Below are positions 1 through 6,782 of a DNA stretch of 6,782 nucleotides, one piece after another. How positions within the stretch are numbered: position 1 is the stretch's first letter; each line of letters opens with the position of its first letter. This DNA is from Lachnospiraceae bacterium UBA4317 (lineage in GTDB: Bacteria > Bacillota_A > Clostridia > Lachnospirales > Lachnospiraceae): the NCBI GenBank assembly GCA_002394525.1, contig DGUF01000169.1, positions 1 through 6,782 of the forward strand, in the 5' to 3' direction. Both the position numbers and the translations under genes were made by a program. The notes under the pieces are model-generated. The model was not told the DNA's origin. It saw only the letters and a list, made by a program, of their open reading frames with translations, and made no database searches.

Positions 1-1978
1 CCTGGCCGATCCGGATGGGGCCGGATCCCAGGACAATGATCTTTCTGACACATGCCTCCTCTCCGGCGGCTTTATCCGTCACGCCTCCGCGGAGCCTCAG
101 AAACCGCATTCTCTCCTCTACCGCGCCCCCCGCCGGGAAGGCTTCATTTTCCTCTTCATAGGTCGAGTAAAAATAAGGCACATAGCTGTCAAATTCGGAG
201 GCGCATGTATCGATCATCTTGTAGACGGGAAGGATCCCCCGCTCCTGCCGCAGGGCAAAGACCTGCGCCTCTGTCATGTCCCAATATTTTCCGATGATGT
301 GGTCGGAAAAACCTATCCGCTTCGCATCCCGCAGCAGGTCCGGATCGCCGGGACTCTCCTGCAGCTTTTTTTCCATCAGGATGATGTTGCGGATCTTGCG
401 GACAAAAAAGGCGTCGATCCCCGTGGTCCGGCAGATCTTCTGACTTGTTTTTTCCAGACACGGGAAAAGAGGATCCTTGCCCTCATCAAAGGCTTCTGCT
501 GCTTTCTCCTGTGCGGAACCCGGGAGCTCTGCAGCTGTCTGCGCATTGCCGGGAACCTCCTGCGCCCTTCTTTCTGCGGAATCATCGCTCCCCGCTTTTT
601 CAAGGCAGTTGCGGAATATCTGAGCAATGGCGAAGATGCGGTCATCTCTGCCCTCCCGGATGTATGCAAAGAGGTCCCGGTCCTTCAGGCCGTCGAATTT
701 CGGGTCGTACAGGTGGAGGTGGCCTGTCTCCAGAGACCGGACGGCCTTGAGCAGGCTCTCCTCAAAGGTCCTGCCGATGCTCATGACCTCGCCGGTCGCC
801 TTCATCTGTGTGGACAGGGTATTGTCCGTGCTGTTCCAGGACATGGCAGACCATGGTTTTCCTGCCGTATCCGTCACGAGATCCGTGCGGGGATATTTGT
901 CGAAGGCGAAGCGGGGCATCTTGGTGACCACGTAGTCCAGAGCCGGCTCAAAGCAGGCGGGTGTGTTGGCCAGCGTGATCTCGTCCAGGGTCATGCCGAT
1001 GCCGATCTTGGCGGAAACGCGGGCAATGGGATAGCCGCTGGCCTTGGAGGCCAGGGCCGAGGACCGGGAGACGCGGGGATTGACCTCGATCAGATAGTAC
1101 TGAAAGGAATGAGGGTCCAGGGCAAACTGTACATTGCAGCCGCCCTCGATCTCCAGGGCCCTGATCACCCTGAGGGCACTGTCCCGGAGCATTTGATATT
1201 CCTTGTTGGTCAGGGTCTGGGAGGGACAGACCACAATGGAATCGCCCGTATGGATGCCGACAGGATCCAGGTTCTCCATATTGCAGACCGTGACAGCTGT
1301 ATCATTGCTGTCGCGCATGACTTCATACTCGATCTCCTTGAAGCCGCGGATACTCTTTTCAACCAGGACCTGGCGGACCGGGGAAAGCTCCAGGGCATGC
1401 TTCATGAGTCTGACAAATTCCTCTTCGTTCTCCGCGAAGCCTCCGCCCGTGCCGCCCAGCGTGAAGGCGGGGCGCAGGACGACAGGGTAACCGATCCTCT
1501 GCACAGCCTCCATACCCTCCGCCATGGATCCCGCGATCTCGGAGGGCAGAACGGGCTCTCCCAGACTCTCGCATAGCTCCTTAAAAAGCCTGCGGTCCTC
1601 TGCCTTCTCGATCGAACTGCTCCGCGTGCCCAGAAGCTCCGTGCGGCACTCCGCCAGCACACCCTTTTTTTCCAGCTGCATAGCCAGATTGAGCCCTGTC
1701 TGCCCCCCGATCCCGGGCAGAATGGCGTCGGGCCGTTCATGGCGGATGATCCTCGCCATATATTCCAGCGTCAGCGGCTCCATATAGACCTTGTCCGCGA
1801 CCGACGTATCCGTCATGATCGTCGCCGGATTGGAATTGCACAGAATGACCTCGCAGCCCTCCTCCCTCAGAGCGAGACAGGCCTGCGTCCCTGCATAATC
1901 AAATTCCGCCGCCTGCCCAATCACGATCGGGCCGGACCCGATGACAAGCACCTTGTGGATATCTCTTCTCTTTGGCAT
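1..1978 (-). CDS. carB: Carbamoyl-phosphate synthase large subunit, N-terminal part (cut by the window edge)
   Basis: CarB uses bicarbonate, two ATP and ammonia tunnelled from CarA to make carbamoyl phosphate in the cytoplasm, for pyrimidine and arginine synthesis. 659 codons are visible and the frame is open to the left edge. The N-terminus reads [17 protein letters not shown], the first nucleotide-binding fold. The first ATP-grasp domain carries the metal/ATP motif E298-V-N300-P-R302, matching E299/N301/R303 of E. coli. The oligomerisation domain (about 400-610) ends in YFYSTYEEE. The second synthetase half begins at [14 protein letters not shown] (about 646-659) and is then cut. ATG at 1978 is chosen because AGGAGG (1985-1990) lies 6 bases upstream and it starts the family-typical N-terminus. 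Compared with E. coli CarB as remembered, there are three extra segments: residues 363-387, 459-520 and 614-645, adding about 95 residues in total. No frameshift is seen. The gene follows pyrG by 39 bases, not carA, which is unusual. Identity is secure. Confidence 0.97.
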   Translation of the reverse strand, partial: MPKRRDIHKVLVIGSGPIVIGQAAEFDYAGTQACLALREEGCEVILCNSNPATIMTDTSVADKVYMEPLTLEYMARIIRHERPDAILPGIGGQTGLNLAMQLEKKGVLAECRTELLGTRSSSIEKAEDRRLFKELCESLGEPVLPSEIAGSMAEGMEAVQRIGYPVVLRPAFTLGGTGGGFAENEEEFVRLMKHALELSPVRQVLVEKSIRGFKEIEYEVMRDSNDTAVTVCNMENLDPVGIHTGDSIVVCPSQTLTNKEYQMLRDSALRVIRALEIEGGCNVQFALDPHSFQYYLIEVNPRVSRSSALASKASGYPIARVSAKIGIGMTLDEITLANTPACFEPALDYVVTKMPRFAFDKYPRTDLVTDTAGKPWSAMSWNSTDNTLSTQMKATGEVMSIGRTFEESLLKAVRSLETGHLHLYDPKFDGLKDRDLFAYIREGRDDRIFAIAQIFRNCLEKAGSDDSAERRAQEVPGNAQTAAELPGSAQEKAAEAFDEGKDPLFPCLEKTSQKICRTTGIDAFFVRKIRNIILMEKKLQESPGDPDLLRDAKRIGFSDHIIGKYWDMTEAQVFALRQERGILPVYKMIDTCASEFDSYVPYFYSTYEEENEAFPAGGAVEERMRFLRLRGGVTDKAAGEEACVRKIIVLGSGPIRIGQ
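500..559 (-). repeat. Imperfect 10-residue tandem repeat inside the CarB insertion
   Basis: Two adjacent 30-base units in the carB frame encode [10 protein letters not shown] and [10 protein letters not shown], with six of ten residues identical (E, P, G, A, Q, A). At DNA level only about half the bases match, so if this is a true duplication it is old. It sits in an Ala/Glu-rich segment (residues 459-520) with no counterpart in the E. coli protein. Chance similarity in a low-complexity stretch is a real alternative. Confidence 0.35.
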
Positions 1979-1996
1979 AGTCTGCCTCCTGTTCAG

Positions 1997-2015
1997 GGTA
2001 AGTTAATGACTTACC
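1997..2015 (-). other. Perfect 7-bp hairpin between pyrG and carB
   Basis: GGTAAGT (1997-2003) and ACTTACC (2009-2015) are perfect inverted complements separated by a 5-base loop. In the minus-strand transcript the hairpin lies just after the pyrG stop codon and a few bases before the carB AGGAGG site at 1985-1990. There is no U-tract after it, so it is not a standard intrinsic terminator. It could protect or process the mRNA at this junction or influence carB translation; the function is unknown. Confidence 0.55.
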
Positions 2016-2017
2016 GT

Positions 2018-3649
<1,632 letters not shown>

Positions 3650-3694
3650 TCAGTCTGAGCCAGTGCGCGAGTCAATGGGAACATTTCAGTCTGA
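3650..3694 (-). repeat. Pair of exact 9-base repeats at the carA–pyrG junction
   Basis: TCAGTCTGA occurs at 3650-3658 and again at 3686-3694, filling much of the 67-base gap between the carA stop and the pyrG start. The unit is itself nearly palindromic (TCAG-T-CTGA). The two copies can therefore also pair with each other in RNA as a 9-position stem with one A·A mismatch and a 27-base loop. One copy abuts the carA stop codon; the other lies just upstream of the pyrG ribosome binding site. No U-tract follows, so this is not a terminator. Function unknown. Confidence 0.5.
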
Positions 3695-3695
3695 A

Positions 3696-4811
3696 TCATT
3701 CGAGCAGCTGCAGGAAGCGGTCAAAGAGATGATCGCTGTCCCGTGGGCCCGGCGCGCTCTCGGGATGGTACTGGATCCCGAAGGCCCGGTCCGCAGTACA
3801 GGAAACGCCCTCAATGGTCCGGTCCAGAAGGTTGATGTGGGTGGCCTGCAGGGGGGTGTCCGCAAGGCTCTCCTCCCTGACTGCATAGGAATGGTTCTGG
3901 GAGGTGATCTCAATGCGCCCTGTCTGCAGGTCCCTGACCGGGTGGTTGCCGCCCCGGTGGCCGAATTTGAGTTTATAGGTCTTCGCCCCGTAGGCCAGAG
4001 ACAGGATCTGGTGGCCCAGGCAGATTCCGAAGACCGGATATGTTCCCAGTAGAGAGCGGACGGCGGCGATCGTCTCCGGAACATCCTCCGGGTTGCCGGG
4101 GCCGTTGGAGACCAGGATCCCGTCCGGCCGCAGGGCCCGGATCTCCTGTGCCGGGGTATTCCAGGGAACGACCGTCACCTCACAGCCCCTGCGCAGGAGC
4201 GAACGCACTATATTTGCCTTCATGCCGCAGTCGAGCGCGACAATATGACGGCTGTTTTTTCTTTTGGAAAAAGCATTGCTGCCGATCATGTTCTCCGCAT
4301 GGTAATAAACCTGCTTCTCCCGGCAGCTGACACGGGAGACTGCATCGGTTGGAATGGGATGGTCCCGCAGCATGGCAAGCCCCCACATAAGCGGAGTATC
4401 TGCGTCCGTGATCAGGGCCCTGCGGGTCCCGTGATCGCGGATGGACCGGGTCAGGGCACGGGTATCGATCCCGGTGATCCCGGCGATCCCGTACGCCTCC
4501 ATGACCTGTCCAAGAGTCTGTTCACTGCGGAAATTGGACGGCTCTTCATTGTACTCACGCACGATCATGGCACTGACCGAGGGAGTGCGGGTCTCGTAAT
4601 CGTCCGCCGCCATCCCGTAATTGCCGATCAGAGGATAGGTCATGACGACTGCCTGATCCGTATAGGAGGGATCCGAGAGGATTTCCTGGTAACCGGTCAT
4701 GGACGTGTTAAAGACCATCTCACAGATCCTGTCTCCGGGACTGCCGAAACCATAGCCATAAAATTCGCTTCCATCCTCGAGAATGATTTTTCTATCGCCT
4801 CTCTTTTTCAT
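3696..4811 (-). CDS. carA: Carbamoyl-phosphate synthase small (glutaminase) subunit
   Basis: CarA hydrolyses glutamine and passes ammonia to CarB in the carbamoyl-phosphate synthetase heterodimer. The 371-residue product is close to the usual length (E. coli 382). The small-subunit-specific N-terminal domain (about 1-150) shows the conserved stretches FNTSMTGYQEI, YPLIGNYG and GITGIDTRALTR. The class I glutaminase domain (about 185-371) has SNGPGNPED, nucleophile C264 in FGICLGHQ, GHRGGNHPV, TSQNHSYAV, and H349/E351 in YHPES, so the triad is complete. ATG at 4811 is supported by GGAGGAG 5 bases upstream and by the family start pattern. The gene follows asnB by 60 bases. Its partner carB is not next to it: pyrG lies between them. 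Since the subunits work one to one, co-transcription of all three is expected, and no terminator was seen between them. Confidence 0.98.
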   Translation of the reverse strand: MKKRGDRKIILEDGSEFYGYGFGSPGDRICEMVFNTSMTGYQEILSDPSYTDQAVVMTYPLIGNYGMAADDYETRTPSVSAMIVREYNEEPSNFRSEQTLGQVMEAYGIAGITGIDTRALTRSIRDHGTRRALITDADTPLMWGLAMLRDHPIPTDAVSRVSCREKQVYYHAENMIGSNAFSKRKNSRHIVALDCGMKANIVRSLLRRGCEVTVVPWNTPAQEIRALRPDGILVSNGPGNPEDVPETIAAVRSLLGTYPVFGICLGHQILSLAYGAKTYKLKFGHRGGNHPVRDLQTGRIEITSQNHSYAVREESLADTPLQATHINLLDRTIEGVSCTADRAFGIQYHPESAPGPRDSDHLFDRFLQLLE

Positions 4812-4836
4812 CAGGTCTCCTCCGGACTCTTAAATG

Positions 4837-4860
4837 TGTGGCAAGGGGTGTGACATGGGG
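4837..4860 (-). repeat. Imperfect 12-base tandem repeat between asnB and carA
   Basis: TGTGGCAAGGGG (4837-4848) is directly followed by TGTGACATGGGG (4849-4860); 10 of 12 positions match. In the transcript this reads as a C-rich, weakly structured stretch just before the carA ribosome binding site. It may be a slippage duplication. No known operator or RNA motif was recognised. Confidence 0.5.
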
Positions 4861-4871
4861 ACACGCTCCAC

Positions 4872-6593
4872 TCAGATCCCGCTGGCGCCGTAGTTGGACA
4901 GGACGCTGGCGGAAGGATCATTGACATCGCATCCCTCCCAGTCCCTGTTGGGCATCCAGAAATCAGCTACCATCTCCGCCTGCCCGGGATAGTATTTTTC
5001 AAAGATCTCGCGGTAGAGGAGGGACTCTTTCGTAAAAGGCATGGCATGGGTATATTGTCTGCGCCTGATCTCGAATTCCTCATCTGTGTACATGGTTTCC
5101 GCGTAGTCCATGAGGTCCCGGCGCATGGAGTGGCCGACGGCGTCGGAGAAGGCGGCCTTTTCCCGCATGAGGATCTCCTGCGGGATCAGGGCATCCTGCT
5201 CAAAGGCATGGCGCAGCAGGTATTTGCCGATGCCGTAGCGGTTGAGCTTTTTCTCCGGGTCGATGGCCATGCAGTAGGACAGAAAGTCCAGATCGCCAAA
5301 GGGGACTCTGGCCTCGAGGGAGTGGACGCTGATGCAGCGGTCGGCACGAAGGACGTCGTACATATGAATCTCCCGGATCCGCTTTTCCGATTCCTTCTGG
5401 AAGGCGTCTGCATCCGGCGCAAAATCCGTATATTTGTAACCAAAGATCTCGTCGGAGATCTCCCCGGTCAGGATGACTCGGACGTCCGTGTTCTCATGGA
5501 TCCACCTGCACACCAGGTACATGCCGATCGAAGCGCGCACGGTCGTGATATCCCAGGTGCCGAGGGCTGCGATGACCGGCTCCAGGGCTGCGATCACATC
5601 CTCTCTGGTCATGATCACCTCGTGGTGGTCGCTCCCGATGTATTCCGCGACCTTCCTGGCGTATTTGAGGTCAATGGCATCCAGATCCATCCCGATGGAA
5701 AAAGTCCGGAGCGGTCTGTCCAGAATCCTTGCCGCCGCGCCGCAGACCAGGGAGGAATCAAGACCTCCGGACAAAAGAAATCCAACCGGCGCATCGGCGT
5801 CCAGCCGCTTTTCAATGCCTGTCAGCAGCTTTTCCCGGATGCTGTGCGCGATCCTGTCCATGTCATCTGTGCATACATGGTCGGCCTGCCAGATCCTGCG
5901 GTACTCATGAAGTTCCATGGTCTGCCCGCTGACAGAATCGCCGTCCCTGCCGGATGCATGATCCGTCCTGCTTCCTGCACGGCCGGACTTATCCCCGTCG
6001 GACACATGTCCGGATCCGGTGGCAGAAAAAGCTGAACCGTCTCTTCCGGACGCATCGATCACCGCGTAATGCCCTGGCGGAAAGGGCATGATCCTTTTGC
6101 ATACGCCCACCAGGCTTTTGGGCTCCGAGGAAAAGACATAGGCCCCTCTGTCGTCCCGGCCATAATAGAGCGGCCGGATCCCCACCGGATCCCGGGCGGC
6201 GATGAAGCGCTCAGACTCCGCGTCGTACAGGACCAGGGCAAATTCCGCATCCAGAAGCCGGAACATCTCTGTGCCGAACTCCCTGTACATGGGCAGCAGG
6301 ATCTCACAGTCGGAATCGCTGCGGAAGGAATAGCCCCTTTTCCGCAGGTTTTTCCGCAGTCTTCGAAAACCATACAGCTCGCCATTGCACACCACTGCAT
6401 TGCCGTCCAGGACAAAAGGCTGCATACCTTCTGCTGTGAGCCCCATGATCGACAGACGGTTGAATCCGAGACTTCCATGAGCGGTTTCCAGAAGTCTGGA
6501 ATCGTCCGGTCCCCTCGAGATCGTTCTTGCAAGCATCTCCGCCACGACCTGCGGATCGGCCTGCGCACTGCAGTATGCAAGTATCGAGCACAT
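4872..6593 (-). CDS. asnB: Asparagine synthase (glutamine-hydrolysing)
   Basis: AsnB makes asparagine from aspartate, ATP and glutamine in the cytoplasm, via a beta-aspartyl-AMP intermediate. The product is 573 residues. The class II (Ntn) glutaminase domain starts MCSILAY; C2 becomes the N-terminal nucleophile after Met removal, and R46, N70-G71-E72 and D95 match conserved glutamine-binding positions. The synthetase domain has the ATP pyrophosphatase loop SGGLDSS at 275-281, then TVRAS, EARVPFGD and REKAAFSDAVG, typical of AsnB. Between the domains is an extra Gly/Ser/Asp-rich linker at about 182-224. The usual GEGSDE motif reads GEISDE here (E378, I379). The start at 6593 is fixed by the need for Cys2 and by AGGAGG at 6599-6604, 5 bases upstream. 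An in-frame ATG at 6731 would give 46 extra residues translated across promoter and terminator and bury the catalytic Cys, so it is rejected. First gene of the likely operon, behind an attenuator-like leader. Confidence 0.95.
   Translation of the reverse strand: MCSILAYCSAQADPQVVAEMLARTISRGPDDSRLLETAHGSLGFNRLSIMGLTAEGMQPFVLDGNAVVCNGELYGFRRLRKNLRKRGYSFRSDSDCEILLPMYREFGTEMFRLLDAEFALVLYDAESERFIAARDPVGIRPLYYGRDDRGAYVFSSEPKSLVGVCKRIMPFPPGHYAVIDASGRDGSAFSATGSGHVSDGDKSGRAGSRTDHASGRDGDSVSGQTMELHEYRRIWQADHVCTDDMDRIAHSIREKLLTGIEKRLDADAPVGFLLSGGLDSSLVCGAAARILDRPLRTFSIGMDLDAIDLKYARKVAEYIGSDHHEVIMTREDVIAALEPVIAALGTWDITTVRASIGMYLVCRWIHENTDVRVILTGEISDEIFGYKYTDFAPDADAFQKESEKRIREIHMYDVLRADRCISVHSLEARVPFGDLDFLSYCMAIDPEKKLNRYGIGKYLLRHAFEQDALIPQEILMREKAAFSDAVGHSMRRDLMDYAETMYTDEEFEIRRRQYTHAMPFTKESLLYREIFEKYYPGQAEMVADFWMPNRDWEGCDVNDPSASVLSNYGASGI
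5922..6053 (-). other. Extra Gly/Ser/Asp-rich linker in AsnB
   Basis: Residues about 181-224 join the glutaminase and synthetase domains and are rich in Gly, Ser, Asp and Arg. The hexapeptide ASGRDG appears twice (181-186 and 213-218). The pyrophosphatase loop starts at residue 275, against about 233 as remembered for E. coli AsnB, which agrees with roughly 42 added residues. The segment looks disordered and stays in frame. Confidence 0.7.
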
Positions 6594-6608
6594 AATTACC
6601 TCCTCATC

Positions 6609-6660
6609 AAAAAAAGAAGGCGCCTGAGGAGACGGCTTCCGCCGTCGCCTCAAGCGCCTT
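6609..6660 (-). terminator. Intrinsic terminator in the asnB leader (putative attenuator)
   Basis: In the minus-strand RNA the arms at 6641-6660 and 6617-6636 form a 20-position stem with 19 pairs (one G·U) and a single C·U mismatch. It is closed by a GGAA tetraloop (6637-6640). One C and then seven T residues (6615 down to 6609) follow, the standard intrinsic terminator form for minus-strand transcription. Read on the plus strand there is no U-tract of note. It lies downstream of a perfect promoter (-10 at 6676-6681) and ends a few bases before the asnB AGGAGG site, so it should stop most asnB transcripts unless antitermination occurs. It might also end transcripts from an upstream gene outside the window. 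Confidence 0.88.
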
Positions 6661-6666
6661 TGCTTG
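6651..6666 (-). promoter_or_regulatory. Small hairpin competing with the terminator (possible antiterminator)
   Basis: In the minus-strand RNA, CAAGC (6666-6662) can pair with GCTTG (6655-6651) around a six-base loop AAAGGC (6661-6656). The loop and the 3' arm are part of the first arm of the terminator, so the two structures exclude each other. Forming the small hairpin would leave only the inner terminator stem, too far from the U-tract to work. ANTAR-domain antiterminators (EutV, NasR, AmiR type) bind hairpins with hexanucleotide loops having A at position 1 and G at position 4, which this loop has. Those systems need two such hairpins and only one convincing one is seen. With a start near 6667-6669 this hairpin would sit at the very RNA 5' end. 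Confidence 0.4.
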
Positions 6667-6675
6667 TCGACCTCT

Positions 6676-6703
6676 ATTATACTCGGAGTGAAAAGGATGT
6701 CAA
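6676..6703 (-). promoter_or_regulatory. Consensus promoter of asnB and the likely operon
   Basis: On the minus strand TTGACA (6698-6703) and TATAAT (6676-6681) are both perfect matches to the housekeeping sigma factor consensus, with a 16-base spacer. The expected start is about 6667-6669, leaving a leader of about 75 bases before the asnB ATG. A perfect promoter directly in front of a strong terminator suggests that control is exerted after initiation. Confidence 0.85.
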
Positions 6704-6710
6704 CACACTT

Positions 6711-6728
6711 TTGTATACAATTATACAA
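6711..6728. promoter_or_regulatory. A/T-rich inverted repeat upstream of the promoter (possible operator)
   Basis: TTGTATACAATTATACAA is an inverted repeat with 7-base arms (TTGTATA / TATACAA) and a 4-base centre. Its left ten bases, TTGTATACAA, are a perfect palindrome by themselves. It lies 7 bases upstream of the -35 hexamer of the asnB promoter. It also contains a second TATAAT (6720-6725, minus strand) with only a poor -35 (GTAACA, 16-base spacer). Palindromes of this shape are bound by several helix-turn-helix regulator families, GntR among them, but the regulator cannot be named. Confidence 0.45.
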
Positions 6729-6763
6729 CATTACTCATAGATGTTACAGTCACGCCACACCTG

Positions 6764-6778
6764 AAACGCGAGGCGTTT
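6764..6778. other. Short inverted repeat at the right edge
   Basis: AAACGC (6764-6769) and GCGTTT (6773-6778) are complementary around a 3-base centre. On the plus strand a run of four T (6776-6779) overlaps the right arm, but that is too weak to call a terminator. No gene is visible between 6729 and the right edge, and the element may belong to something beyond the window. Confidence 0.3.
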
Positions 6779-6782
6779 TGCG

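Noticed and set aside
419..604. A frameshift or misassembly in carB explaining the unusual stretch
   Set aside because: The conserved sequence on both sides is in one continuous frame, so two compensating shifts would be needed; an in-frame insertion is simpler.
299..1576. A 425-codon open frame on the plus strand, opposite carB
   Set aside because: Antisense shadow of carB. The minus strand gives an intact, clearly conserved CarB protein through the whole stretch.
6594..6675. T-box or PyrR-type attenuator in the asnB leader
   Set aside because: The leader is only about 75 bases, and neither the T-box consensus near an antiterminator nor the PyrR anti-antiterminator sequence could be found.
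6703..6720. A second ANTAR-type hairpin (ACA, loop AAAGTG, TGT) upstream of the promoter
   Set aside because: The loop fits the A1/G4 rule, but the stem is only three pairs, it lies about 40 bases from the other hairpin, and it is upstream of the predicted transcription start.
6594..6731. N-terminal extension of AsnB by 46 residues from an upstream in-frame ATG
   Set aside because: It would be translated across the promoter and terminator and would bury the catalytic Cys2, which must be at the N-terminus. The start at 6593 has a strong ribosome binding site.
6764..6782. Terminator of a gene beyond the right edge
   Set aside because: The stem is only 6 bp and no U-tract follows in the minus-strand direction; the plus strand has only four T residues overlapping the arm.

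Overview
The window is a compact block of four genes, all on the minus strand, in the transcription order asnB – carA – pyrG – carB. The left edge cuts carB in the middle. The right edge holds the promoter and leader region of asnB. Base composition looks GC-rich (mid to high 50s % by eye). Protein sequences, strong AGGAGG-type ribosome binding sites and a perfect TTGACA/TATAAT promoter fit a Gram-positive Bacillota genome, most likely a member of the Clostridia such as Lachnospiraceae. That placement is inference from sequence flavour, not a database result.

Region by region (transcription runs right to left). 6594-6782 is regulatory DNA: an A/T-rich inverted repeat (6711-6728), a consensus promoter (-35 at 6698-6703, -10 at 6676-6681), and, between the predicted transcription start and the asnB ribosome binding site, a strong intrinsic terminator (6609-6660). 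A small competing hairpin at the RNA 5' end (6651-6666) overlaps the first arm of this terminator, so the layout looks like a transcription attenuator. asnB (4872-6593) encodes glutamine-dependent asparagine synthetase. carA (3696-4811) encodes the glutaminase subunit of carbamoyl-phosphate synthetase. pyrG (2018-3628) encodes CTP synthase. carB (1-1978, partial) encodes the large subunit of carbamoyl-phosphate synthetase. The three gaps are 60, 67 and 39 bases and hold no terminator with a U-tract, so one operon is likely. Each gap does contain a short repeat or hairpin.

The genes share chemistry: AsnB, CarA and PyrG each hydrolyse glutamine to supply ammonia for a biosynthetic reaction, and CarB consumes the ammonia made by CarA. 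CarAB starts pyrimidine (and arginine) synthesis and PyrG ends pyrimidine nucleotide synthesis at CTP. A common signal of glutamine or nitrogen status acting on the asnB leader would make sense, but nothing in the window proves it.

The points most worth a second look are the attenuator, the insertion of pyrG between carA and carB, and several extra segments in CarB and AsnB relative to remembered E. coli homologues, located at loops and domain linkers. No mobile element, CRISPR array, tRNA or rRNA was seen. I did not see a wholly new system; the novelty lies in regulation, gene order and protein insertions.
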